From contig NZ_LR590469.1 in the NCBI RefSeq assembly GCF_901472495.1, positions 1,798,001-1,862,000 of the forward strand: a DNA stretch of 64,000 nucleotides, in the 5' to 3' direction. This DNA is from Yersinia enterocolitica subsp. enterocolitica. Its GTDB lineage: Bacteria > Pseudomonadota > Gammaproteobacteria > Enterobacterales > Enterobacteriaceae. Positions within the stretch are counted from its first letter, which is position 1. Each line of letters begins with the position of its first letter. The notes under the pieces were generated by a model. It had not been told where the DNA came from and ran no database searches. It worked only from the letters and a program-made list of their open reading frames with translations. A program made the translations under genes and the position numbers. Below, piece by piece: positions 36,809-44,113 of this stretch.

Positions 36809-38065
36809 ATGGATTTCTTTCGTTTTTTAATGAGTGATGTTCTTTCCGAACCAGCGGTGCTGGTTGGTTTGATCGCTTTAATCGGCCTGATTGCACAGAA
36901 AAAACCGGTCACGGAGTGCATTAAAGGCACCGTAAAAACCATTATGGGTTTTGTGATTTTAGGTGCCGGTGCTGGCCTGGTGGTTTCATCTCTGGGTGAT
37001 TTCGCCAACATCTTCCAACATGCATTTGGTATTCAGGGTGTTGTGCCAAATAATGAAGCCATTGTGTCCGTGGCACAAAAGAGTTTCGGTAAAGAAATGG
37101 CGATGATTATGTTCTTCGCTATGGTTATCAATATTCTGATTGCTCGCTTTACGCCGTGGAAATTCATCTTCCTGACCGGTCATCACACGTTATTTATGTC
37201 GATGATGGTAGCTGTAATTCTGGCGACCGCCGGGATCAGTGGTGTCACTTTGATTGTGATCGGTTCTCTGGTTGTTGGGGTTGCGATGGTGTTCTTCCCG
37301 GCCATTGCCCATCCTTACATGAAGAAAGTCACCGGTTCAGATGATGTAGCAATCGGCCACTTCTCTACTCTGTCTTATGTATTAGCTGGCTTTATCGGCA
37401 GTAAGTTTGGCAATAAAGAACATTCGACTGAAGACATGAATGTGCCAAAAAGTCTGTTGTTCTTACGCGATACGCCGGTCGCCATCTCCTTTACCATGTG
37501 TATCATTTTCATCGTCACCTGCCTGTTCGCTGGGCCGGATGTGGTGAAAAGCCTGAGCGGTGGTAAAAACTGGTTCATGTTCTCACTGATGCAATCCATT
37601 ACTTTCGCTGCGGGTGTATACATCATCTTGCAAGGTGTGCGTATGGTTATTGCCGAGATAGTTCCAGCCTTCAAAGGGATTTCCGACAAGTTAGTGCCAA
37701 ATGCTAAACCTGCATTAGATTGCCCGGTCGTGTTCCCTTACGCACCCAATGCGGTATTGGTTGGTTTCCTGAGCAGCTTTGCCGCCGGTCTTATCGGTAT
37801 GTTTGCGCTGTATATGATGAACATGACCGTCATTATTCCAGGTGTTGTGCCTCACTTCTTCGTCGGCGCCGCCGCAGGAGTTTTTGGTAATGCTACTGGT
37901 GGGCGTCGTGGTGCTATCTTGGGTGCCTTTGCTCAAGGTTTACTGATTACCTTCCTGCCAGTATTCCTGCTGCCAGTACTGGGTGATATCGGGTTCGCCA
38001 ACACGACGTTTAGCGATGCGGACTTCGGTGCTCTGGGTATTTTACTGGGTATTATTGTAAGATAA
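36809..38065 (+). CDS. PTS EIIC component, ascorbate-type (UlaA-like)
   Basis: This 418-residue membrane protein forms the sugar channel. It resembles UlaA/SgaT (about 465 residues in E. coli) with about ten helices and motifs such as FTPWKFIFLTGHHTLFMSMM and SDDVAIGHFSTLSYVLAGF. It is shorter than UlaA, so it may belong to a sister group. AGGAGG lies 8 nt before the ATG. No lactonase, decarboxylase or epimerase of the ula pathway is next to it; the YPAL and IS follow. Confidence 0.9.
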   Translation: MDFFRFLMSDVLSEPAVLVGLIALIGLIAQKKPVTECIKGTVKTIMGFVILGAGAGLVVSSLGDFANIFQHAFGIQGVVPNNEAIVSVAQKSFGKEMAMIMFFAMVINILIARFTPWKFIFLTGHHTLFMSMMVAVILATAGISGVTLIVIGSLVVGVAMVFFPAIAHPYMKKVTGSDDVAIGHFSTLSYVLAGFIGSKFGNKEHSTEDMNVPKSLLFLRDTPVAISFTMCIIFIVTCLFAGPDVVKSLSGGKNWFMFSLMQSITFAAGVYIILQGVRMVIAEIVPAFKGISDKLVPNAKPALDCPVVFPYAPNAVLVGFLSSFAAGLIGMFALYMMNMTVIIPGVVPHFFVGAAAGVFGNATGGRRGAILGAFAQGLLITFLPVFLLPVLGDIGFANTTFSDADFGALGILLGIIVR

Positions 38066-38214
38066 TCAGTTAGATAAGAAAAGCAGGCGCAAAAGCCCCT
38101 GAAAAGGGGCTTGAGGTTAATGACAAAGTGCCCGTAACGGTGAAAACAGGCAGATCGTAAAGACGCCGTAAAATCGTCCCTGATGGCTCGACCCGCGCCA
38201 TATATGGACGCTCC

Positions 38215-38476
38215 CAATAAACCAAGTGTTTTTTCTTGAAAATAGCGCTCAGGTATTGCAGCCATATATCCGGTTTCTTTATGGGCGCGATTGCGCCCGA
38301 ACCATGATGAAATCCGCCAAGTGAGTTCCTATCATCCTTACGGGCCAAATGCCCCGGCGGCTCACGGAGTTTCTCACTTGCGGTCTTACCTGTTTTGCCA
38401 TCTCAATAATTACACTTGCAATTACCTGAAACGTATTCACTTTTGTTCTTGAGCCTTATCCGTGTTTGAGATTATC
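38215..38476 (-). ncRNA. Probable guide (seeker/bridge) RNA region of the IS1111-type element
   Basis: The stretch after the transposase stop, up to the inner end of the terminal repeat, is non-coding and rich in hairpins, for example GGGCGCGATTGCGCCC at about 38282-38297. In IS1111-type elements the guide RNA is encoded at this place. The segment GGCGGCTCAC (38356-38365) is identical to the bases next to the insertion site of copy A (1000-1009). The RNA ends are not resolved. Confidence 0.45.
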
Positions 38477-38493
38477 TCAAACCACGGATAAGG
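38454..38493 (-). terminator. Long hairpin over the transposase stop
   Basis: CCTTATCCGTG and CACGGATAAGG enclose a second stem, TTTGAGA/TCTCAAA, giving an almost perfect 40-nt hairpin that spans the stop codon of the transposase. It has no T-run, so it may instead stop ribosomes, protect the mRNA or define the start of the guide RNA. Confidence 0.5.
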
Positions 38494-39496
38494 TTCGATA
38501 TTCCGTATGATGAACCAGCATCGACCACAAAATACGTGCCGTTTTATTGGCCTGTGCCACAACGGCTACGTTATAGGCCTTTTTACTCAACAGCCTGTAA
38601 AGCCACGGCATATTGTCTTTGTGTCTCTCAATAACAGCTGCAACTGCCCGCGCACCATGGACCAGAAGATAACGGAAATAGCGGTCACCTCTTTTGCTGA
38701 TTCGGCCCAATCTCTGCTTACCGCCACTGGAGAATTCTCTCGGCACCAATCCCAACCAGGCGGCAAACTGTTTCGCTGAATGAAATTGTTGCCCATTCCC
38801 CACTGACGCCACAAGGTAGGTCGCCGTCATCAATCCCACACCAGGGACTTTCAAGACCCGCTGGCAGGCGGGTTGTGTTTTTGCCCAACTGCTAAGTTCT
38901 TGTTCGATCAACGTGATTTGATCTTCCACACCCTGAAGGTGTTCAAGTTGACGTGCGACACTACAACGGACAAAAGGTGATAACTCGTTATCATATTCTT
39001 CCAGTATTTCAGGGACTTTCTTATACAGCTGACTTAATGTGCGAGGCATGATAATGCCAAATTCAGCCAAAATGGCCCGCATACTATTAGCACAAGCAGT
39101 GCGTTCGCGGATAAGGATATTTCGCTCGGTATGCAGCACCAGAATAGCTTGTTGCTCTGCCGTTTTAATCTGAACAAAACGCATATTAGGCCGTGCAACA
39201 GCTTCACAAATGGCTTCTGCATCAGCGGCATCTGTCTTATTCGTTTTGACATAAGGTTTCACATACTGAGGGGGAATGAGTTTAACCTCATGCCCATACT
39301 GCCGTAAAACACGCGCAAAATGATGACTGGAAGCACAGGCCTCCATGCCAATCAAGCAAGGTTCAAGTTGCATGAGAAAAGGAAGGAATTTATCGCGGGT
39401 GAGTTTCTTCTTAAGAACAGTTTGACCGTTGCAGCCGACACCATGAAGCTGGAAAACATTTTTTGCCAAGTCGATACCAAGAGTAGATACTTTCAT
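38477..39496 (-). CDS. IS110-family transposase, complete
   Basis: The 339 residues start MKVSTLGIDLAKNVFQLHG at 39496, with GGAG 7 nt upstream; the frame extends ten codons further. The N-terminal RuvC-like DEDD domain (about 1-150) has the acidic residues in GIDLAKN, LIGMEACASSHHFAR and KTDAADAEAI. The C-terminal domain has a helix-hairpin-helix-like VPGVGLMTATYLVA and the serine region of IS110 enzymes (FSSGGKQRLGRISKRGDRY). It is intact. Confidence 0.95.
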   Translation of the reverse strand: MKVSTLGIDLAKNVFQLHGVGCNGQTVLKKKLTRDKFLPFLMQLEPCLIGMEACASSHHFARVLRQYGHEVKLIPPQYVKPYVKTNKTDAADAEAICEAVARPNMRFVQIKTAEQQAILVLHTERNILIRERTACANSMRAILAEFGIIMPRTLSQLYKKVPEILEEYDNELSPFVRCSVARQLEHLQGVEDQITLIEQELSSWAKTQPACQRVLKVPGVGLMTATYLVASVGNGQQFHSAKQFAAWLGLVPREFSSGGKQRLGRISKRGDRYFRYLLVHGARAVAAVIERHKDNMPWLYRLLSKKAYNVAVVAQANKTARILWSMLVHHTEYRTLSVV

Positions 39497-39675
39497 GTGG
39501 ACGCTCCTTCTTCTGAGTTTTAACACTCACATTTAGGCACTCTGATGCCGTAAAAGTTGGAGCGTCCATTTCATTATCCTTGGCACGGACGCTTTACTCT
39601 TCTACCTGCCCCCACCTTGCAAGATCGAGTTATCGAGGTTTGTCAGCAGTCTGAAGCCCCTGAAAAGGGGCTTTT

Positions 39676-40387
39676 TTGTGCACAGAAAACCTCCAGCTAG
39701 GCTGGAGGTTCCGTAAAGCTTTCAGCTTTGAGCCAGTTATAAAAACCCCTTTTGATTTGTTAAAACAGTTTGCGGTCTGGCCACTGCAAATGTTCAACAA
39801 GAAATCAAAAGGGGGTCCCTATGAGGGACGAAAAGAGCTTAGCGCACACGCGATGGAACTGTAAATATCACATAGTTTTTGCGTCGAAGTACCGAAGAAA
39901 GGTGTTCTACGGGGAAAAGCGCAAAGCGATAGGCAGTATCTTAAGAAAGCTGTGCGAATGGAAAAGCGTGAATATTCTGGAAGCAGAATGCTGTGTGGAT
40001 CACATCCATATGCTTTTGGAAATCCCGCCCAAAATGAGTGTGTCGGGTTTTATGGGATACCTGAAAGGAAAGAGCAGCCTGATGCTTTATGAGCAGTTTG
40101 GCGATTTGAAGTTCAAATACCGTAACAGGGAGTTCTGGTGTCGAGGATATTACGTTGATACGGTTGGGAAAAATACAGCCAGGATACAAGAATACATAAA
40201 GCACCAGTTGGAAGAGGATAAAATGGGTGAGCAACTCTCGAACCCCTATCCGGGCAGCCCGTTTACGGGCCGTAAGTAATCCATAAATGCAAATGTCAGA
40301 TCGCGATGCGCCTGTTAGGGCGCGGCTGGCAACAGAGCCTTATAGGCGCATATGAAAAACCTCCGGCTATGCCGGAGGATATTTATT
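39676..40387 (+). mobile_element. IS200-type element resembling IS1541, copy 2
   Basis: This copy is almost identical to 33518-34229, with the same end hairpins. It starts directly in the T-tract of the terminator copy at 39654-39677 and ends next to the yfcD stop codon (40402). The two copies are direct repeats 6.2 kb apart and enclose the small TA locus, the regulator and the PTS genes. Confidence 0.92.
39821..40279 (+). CDS. tnpA: IS200-type transposase TnpA, copy 2
   Basis: This 152-residue Y1 transposase starts MRDEKSLAHTRW. It carries the same HIHM HUH motif and catalytic GYYVDTVGKN as copy 1 and differs from it at only a few residues (Arg for Gly at position 2, Ser for Pro near position 22, Ser for Asn near 48). 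It is complete and probably active. Confidence 0.95.
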   Translation: MRDEKSLAHTRWNCKYHIVFASKYRRKVFYGEKRKAIGSILRKLCEWKSVNILEAECCVDHIHMLLEIPPKMSVSGFMGYLKGKSSLMLYEQFGDLKFKYRNREFWCRGYYVDTVGKNTARIQEYIKHQLEEDKMGEQLSNPYPGSPFTGRK

Positions 40388-40401
40388 ATGGCTGAATGAG
40401 A

Positions 40402-40950
40402 TTAATCTTCGCGCGGGGTAATTTTACCGTAATCCTGCTCGTTGTTACGGGTTAACCACAACGATAGTGCTTTCAGAGAATCCGGCGTGAACTCGTCGCA
40501 CCGCGCGGTAATTTCCTCCGGCAGCATCCAACGGACTTCGTCTATTTCTTCCGCCTGCAATGCAAATGGACCGTGTGAAACACAGCTGAATAAAGCTCCC
40601 CACACGCGGCAACACTCTTCTTCAAAGTAGAACTGACCATGTTCAGCAAAAGGCACGCCAGCAATGCCCAACTCTTCTTCCGCCTCGCGCCTTGCAGACT
40701 CAAGGTAGTTTTCACCACTTTGCACCACACCACCGGCAGTTGCATCCAGTTTCCCGGGATAGAAATCTTTATTCTCAGTACGGCGTTGTACCAGTATTTT
40801 GCCCATTCCGTCGTGCACCACAATATAGGTAGCACGGTGGCGTAGTCGTTGAGCTCTCATTTGTTGACGACTGGATTGAGCAATCACTTCATTTTGCTCA
40901 TCAACAATATCAACCCACTCGATGACTGCTGCTGGATTTTGCTCCACCAT
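40402..40950 (-). CDS. yfcD: Nudix hydrolase YfcD
   Basis: This 182-residue protein matches E. coli YfcD. The Nudix box is complete: GGVVQSGENYLESARREAEE, then ELGI. Members hydrolyse nucleoside diphosphates linked to another group; the substrate of YfcD is not settled. It starts MVEQNPAAVIEWVDIVDEQN. It ends 14 bases after the IS200 copy 2 border, so its own terminator may have been replaced by the hairpin at the IS end. Confidence 0.94.
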   Translation of the reverse strand: MVEQNPAAVIEWVDIVDEQNEVIAQSSRQQMRAQRLRHRATYIVVHDGMGKILVQRRTENKDFYPGKLDATAGGVVQSGENYLESARREAEEELGIAGVPFAEHGQFYFEEECCRVWGALFSCVSHGPFALQAEEIDEVRWMLPEEITARCDEFTPDSLKALSLWLTRNNEQDYGKITPRED

Positions 40951-41021
40951 CCTCTGAAACCTTCTATCTGGGCGCGGTTAGATACGCGCAATTGTTAATC
41001 AAGAGTTTGTAACTCGTTATA

Positions 41022-41572
41022 TTATTTAGTTTTTAATGACAATTGGGTGACAGGCTGATCATTTTGTAGGGCCAGAACCTGTAAAACTCCCCCATCCAAC
41101 ATGCCATAGCTCGCCGGATATCCCCCTTTTGGGATGCTGACTGAACCGGGATTAAAGCATATGACGTCATCTTGCCACTCTGCTTGTGGTAGATGAGTAT
41201 GACCATAGACTAAGACATCTCCCTTGCGCAATGGGGGAAGCGCAGCCGGGTGATAAAGGTGACCATGCGTCAAAAATAAACGTGTTTCTGGCATAATAAT
41301 CTGCTGCCAGCCATAATAGGGAACTGTAATAGCATCTGATCGACTTCGCTATCGCAATTACCCCGCACAGCAATAATCTGGTTTTTATAGGGATTAAGAT
41401 ATTCTGCAACCGCTGCCGGCTGATAACCTGCCGGTAACGCATTGCGTGGCCCGTGGTTGAGTAAATCCCCCAATAGCACCAGCCATTGCGCCCCACTGCG
41501 GTCAAAAATTTCCAACGTTTTTTTAGTGGCCGGTAGCGACCCATGCAGATCAGAAGCAAACATTAACTTCAT
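41022..41572 (-). pseudogene. yfcE: yfcE phosphodiesterase, frameshifted
   Basis: The gene is split into two frames. The first (41572 to about 41315) encodes MKLMFASDLHGSLPATKKTL, GDLLNHGPRN and RGNCDSEVDQMLLQFPI, the metal-binding first half of the YfcE metallophosphodiesterase. The second (about 41320 to 41022) encodes TRLFLTHGHL, YGHTHLP and FNPGSVSIPKGG, the second half. The reading frame changes at ATTATGGCTGGCAGCAG (about 41303-41319), where one base seems to be missing relative to the E. coli protein. Either the gene is broken or this is a sequencing error. The first frame alone would give a 100-residue fragment. Confidence 0.88.
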
Positions 41573-41808
41573 GGTATCGTCGTCTCTTAGGTCTAATCTC
41601 AGTCAGTCTGGCAACACCTGCCGCCATAATACGTAATGAGAACTCAATGTGGCTTCATTCTATCATCCAATCCGTCAGATTAATCCGAGAAAAGCCACTA
41701 TCCACCATAAGAAAATTTTATCGTAAAATACTTTTATCGTAAAAAAATGCAATGCCGACATAAAAGAATAATGTCAGCATTGCGCAAGATAGAATGGAAG
41801 AGGGATCG

Positions 41809-42501
41809 TTAGAGCGAGGATTGCGATACCAATTCATCCAATGTCAACTGATTGAATAGATATCCCTGCATAGCATCAATATTACTGCCTTTAAGTTGCT
41901 CCGATTCATCCTGATTTTCTACGCCAACCACAATCACCCCGAGACAATATTTCTTAATGTTATTAATCAAAATCGGGAAGGTATGCTTATTGTGCTGCCA
42001 GAAGAAATGCTTATCAATCTTCACATATTCGAAAATATTGGCAGTTACCGCATTTAAGGTAGAGCCACCGCTGCCAAGGTCATCCAGCCATAGCGGATAG
42101 CGCTCAGCCAGATCGCGTAATAATGGGTTATTCATTCCATCAGATAAATTGGAAAATGTCTCCATTATTTCCAAACGCAAGAAAGGTAATTCATCCAGCA
42201 TTTGACGAGTTGATTGATCTGTAACAATCACACTTGCCAGGTCAAAATCAATATTAATTGAAAGCAGAACGTTATGAGTGATAAACCAATCTTTATAAGC
42301 CTTCACTGCACGTAATTGGTCATGGAATAAATCAGTCTTTCCATCGACATCTAACTTATTAATAAAATTTTCAACATCGATGGGTAAATCTACCGACTTA
42401 GCTGAAAATCGGCTCAATAGCTCCACAGCTAATAAGCTACCGTCTTGCTTATGTATAGGCTCACACACATAAGAACAATTAACTTCAATGTTTAGCTTCA
42501 T
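41809..42501 (-). CDS. Stand-alone EAL-domain protein, probable c-di-GMP phosphodiesterase
   Basis: This is a 230-residue single EAL domain without sensor or membrane part. I start at 42501 (MKLNIEVNCSYVCEPI), with AGGTG upstream; the frame extends 21 codons. The EAL motif reads ELLSR. The other metal and catalytic positions are present: Asn in LSINID, Glu in LRLEIMETF, two Asp in LWLDDLGSG, Lys in YVKIDKHF and Glu in VVGVENQDE, then MQGYLFNQ. Because these are kept, enzyme activity is plausible, though EAL/ELL variation also occurs in non-catalytic regulators. Confidence 0.85.
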   Translation of the reverse strand: MKLNIEVNCSYVCEPIHKQDGSLLAVELLSRFSAKSVDLPIDVENFINKLDVDGKTDLFHDQLRAVKAYKDWFITHNVLLSINIDFDLASVIVTDQSTRQMLDELPFLRLEIMETFSNLSDGMNNPLLRDLAERYPLWLDDLGSGGSTLNAVTANIFEYVKIDKHFFWQHNKHTFPILINNIKKYCLGVIVVGVENQDESEQLKGSNIDAMQGYLFNQLTLDELVSQSSL

Positions 42502-42941
42502 GCGCACCTGAAAAGTGTATGGACAACAATGAGGCAGCAACCTGACCTCAATCGCAGGATTCATCAGCCGCCGTGAGTTTTTATGAAATACTCAGCTTTT
42601 ATTTATAAAATATCCAACATGACAAGGTGAAAGAGGCAAGTGGCCTCTTTTCCATACCGATGAGTATATTGGCTCTGGCAGAAAAGCGCGAATCCAGAGT
42701 TTTGTCGTCATCAAGATGGCTTATAACCTTGTTCGCGTTCAGAAACAATAAGGTAGATAGTCCTAACAGTTCTACTACATAATGGGTAATAGCCGAGTAT
42801 TCAGTACTGTATTAATCGGATAGATCAGCAAATTTATTTAGTTATTATTTTTTATTTTGTTAAAAATTTCACTCAGGATGTGCTCAGCGTCGTGGGAGAA
42901 GAGCGCAAGTTAGCCTATGCTGAAAAGAAAACAGGCTACCG
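42502..42941. other. Non-coding gap before yfcH
   Basis: This 440-bp AT-rich region between divergent genes shows no credible gene. It should contain the promoter of the EAL gene. I see no site to name. Confidence 0.4.
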
Positions 42942-43119
42942 CTATCCCCAAAGAACGTGGAGTTGCAGGTAAGCATCAAGTCAGAAGGGCATATGCTCTA
43001 AATAATTCGAGTTGCAGGAAGGCGGCAAGGGAAAGAATCCCGATGAGCTTACTGTGTTGTAAGTGATTCGGGTTATTGAGCGTAGCCAACGCACATGCAG
43101 CTTGAAGTATGACGAATAT
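42942..43119. repeat. ERIC element preceded by an ERIC remnant
   Basis: A full ERIC of about 127 bp lies at 42993-43119 (AATAATTCGAGTTGCAGGAA, CCCGATGAGCTTACTGTG, GCGTAGCCAACGCAC). An internally deleted ERIC with both ends (CCCCAAAGAACGTGGAGTTG and AGAAGGGCATAT) precedes it at about 42942-42992. It ends 16 bases before the yfcH start, thus in its leader. Confidence 0.8.
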
Positions 43120-43134
43120 AAACGGAGATAGGCT

Positions 43135-44043
43135 ATGCGTATTATAATCACTGGAGCTACAGGACTGATCGGGCGCAGTCTGACCGCATTCCTTCTATCG
43201 CAAGCCCATCAAATAACAGTTTTAACCCGCGATCCACAGCGAGCAAATGATGTTCTTGGTTCGCAAGTCACCTGCTGGTCGACATTAGATGACCAACATG
43301 ACCTCAATAATTTTGATGCGGTTATCAATCTGGCGGGCGAGCCTATTGCGGAAAAGCGCTGGACGCCGCAACAGAAAGAGATCTTATGCCAAAGTCGCTG
43401 GCAAATAACGGAAAGACTGACAACATTAATTAGGGCCAGTAGTCAGCCGCCAGCCGTCTTTATTTCAGGATCAGCCGTCGGGTTTTATGGTGACCAAGGA
43501 CAAGCCGTGGTCACCGAAGATGAAGCCCCTCATGATGAGTTTACTCATATGTTATGTGAACGCTGGGAGAGCCTCGCCAGAGCTGCTGAAAGTCAGCATA
43601 CTCGGGTTTGCCTTCTACGCACTGGCATCGTATTGGCTCCGCATGGTGGAGCATTAGCTAAAATGGTACCACTGTTGCGCCTTGGGTTAGGTGGTCCAAT
43701 CGGGGATGGTCGCCAATACCTGCCGTGGATACATATAGATGATATGGTTCATGGTATTCATTATTTACTGACCACCAACGGCCTTAGCGGCCCATTCAAT
43801 ATGGTTTCCCCTTATCCGGTCCATAATGAGCAATTTATTGCCACTCTGGCCGAGGTATTAGATCGCCCAGCGGTGATACGTACCCCTGCTGCTGCAATAC
43901 GTTTATTACTGGGGGAATCTGCCGCATTGGTATTAGGTGGACAGCGGGCAATTCCAAAACGGTTGGAAGAAGCCGGTTTTGCATTCCGTTACTTCGAACT
44001 GGAAGAAGCACTGCGTAATGTGCTTAACAAGCCAGTTGCATAA
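43135..44043 (+). CDS. yfcH: SDR-type epimerase YfcH
   Basis: This 302-residue NAD(P)-binding protein resembles E. coli YfcH. The Rossmann start MRIIITGATGLIGRSLTAFL has the GxxGxxG motif. DAVINLAGEPIAEKRWT, FISGSAVGFYGD and LLRTGIVLAPHGGAL match the family, which has a DUF1731 C-terminal domain (about 250-300). The substrate is unknown. The start follows GGAGATAGGCT, just after an ERIC. Confidence 0.94.
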   Translation: MRIIITGATGLIGRSLTAFLLSQAHQITVLTRDPQRANDVLGSQVTCWSTLDDQHDLNNFDAVINLAGEPIAEKRWTPQQKEILCQSRWQITERLTTLIRASSQPPAVFISGSAVGFYGDQGQAVVTEDEAPHDEFTHMLCERWESLARAAESQHTRVCLLRTGIVLAPHGGALAKMVPLLRLGLGGPIGDGRQYLPWIHIDDMVHGIHYLLTTNGLSGPFNMVSPYPVHNEQFIATLAEVLDRPAVIRTPAAAIRLLLGESAALVLGGQRAIPKRLEEAGFAFRYFELEEALRNVLNKPVA

Positions 44044-44113
44044 ATTCAGGGCATTGACCATTTATATGGTTATGTTACTAAGCGGATCATTCATTCTTTA
44101 TAAAGGGTCTAAA

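Larger units (their letters stand above)
38201..39579 (-). mobile_element. IS110-family (IS1111-type) element, complete copy B
   Basis: The element is about 1379 bp long. Subterminal inverted repeats ATGGACGCTCC (38204-38214) and GGAGCGTCCAT (39559-39569) lie 3 and 10 bases inside the ends, the asymmetry typical of the IS1111 group. No target duplication is evident. One transposase gene fills most of it, and about 260 bp of non-coding sequence follows its stop. IS1328 of Y. enterocolitica belongs to the same family, but I cannot confirm identity. Confidence 0.88.
38093..39673. repeat. YPAL element split by an IS1111-type element
   Basis: The left part (38113-38200) and the right part (39580-39653) together make one YPAL. 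The outer borders are the same hairpin, AAGCCCCTGAAAAGGGGCTT (38093-38112 and 39654-39673), the target duplication made when the YPAL entered the terminator of the PTS operon. The IS interrupts the YPAL exactly at its central loop, between CGCGCCA and TTGGCACGG. Confidence 0.88.
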
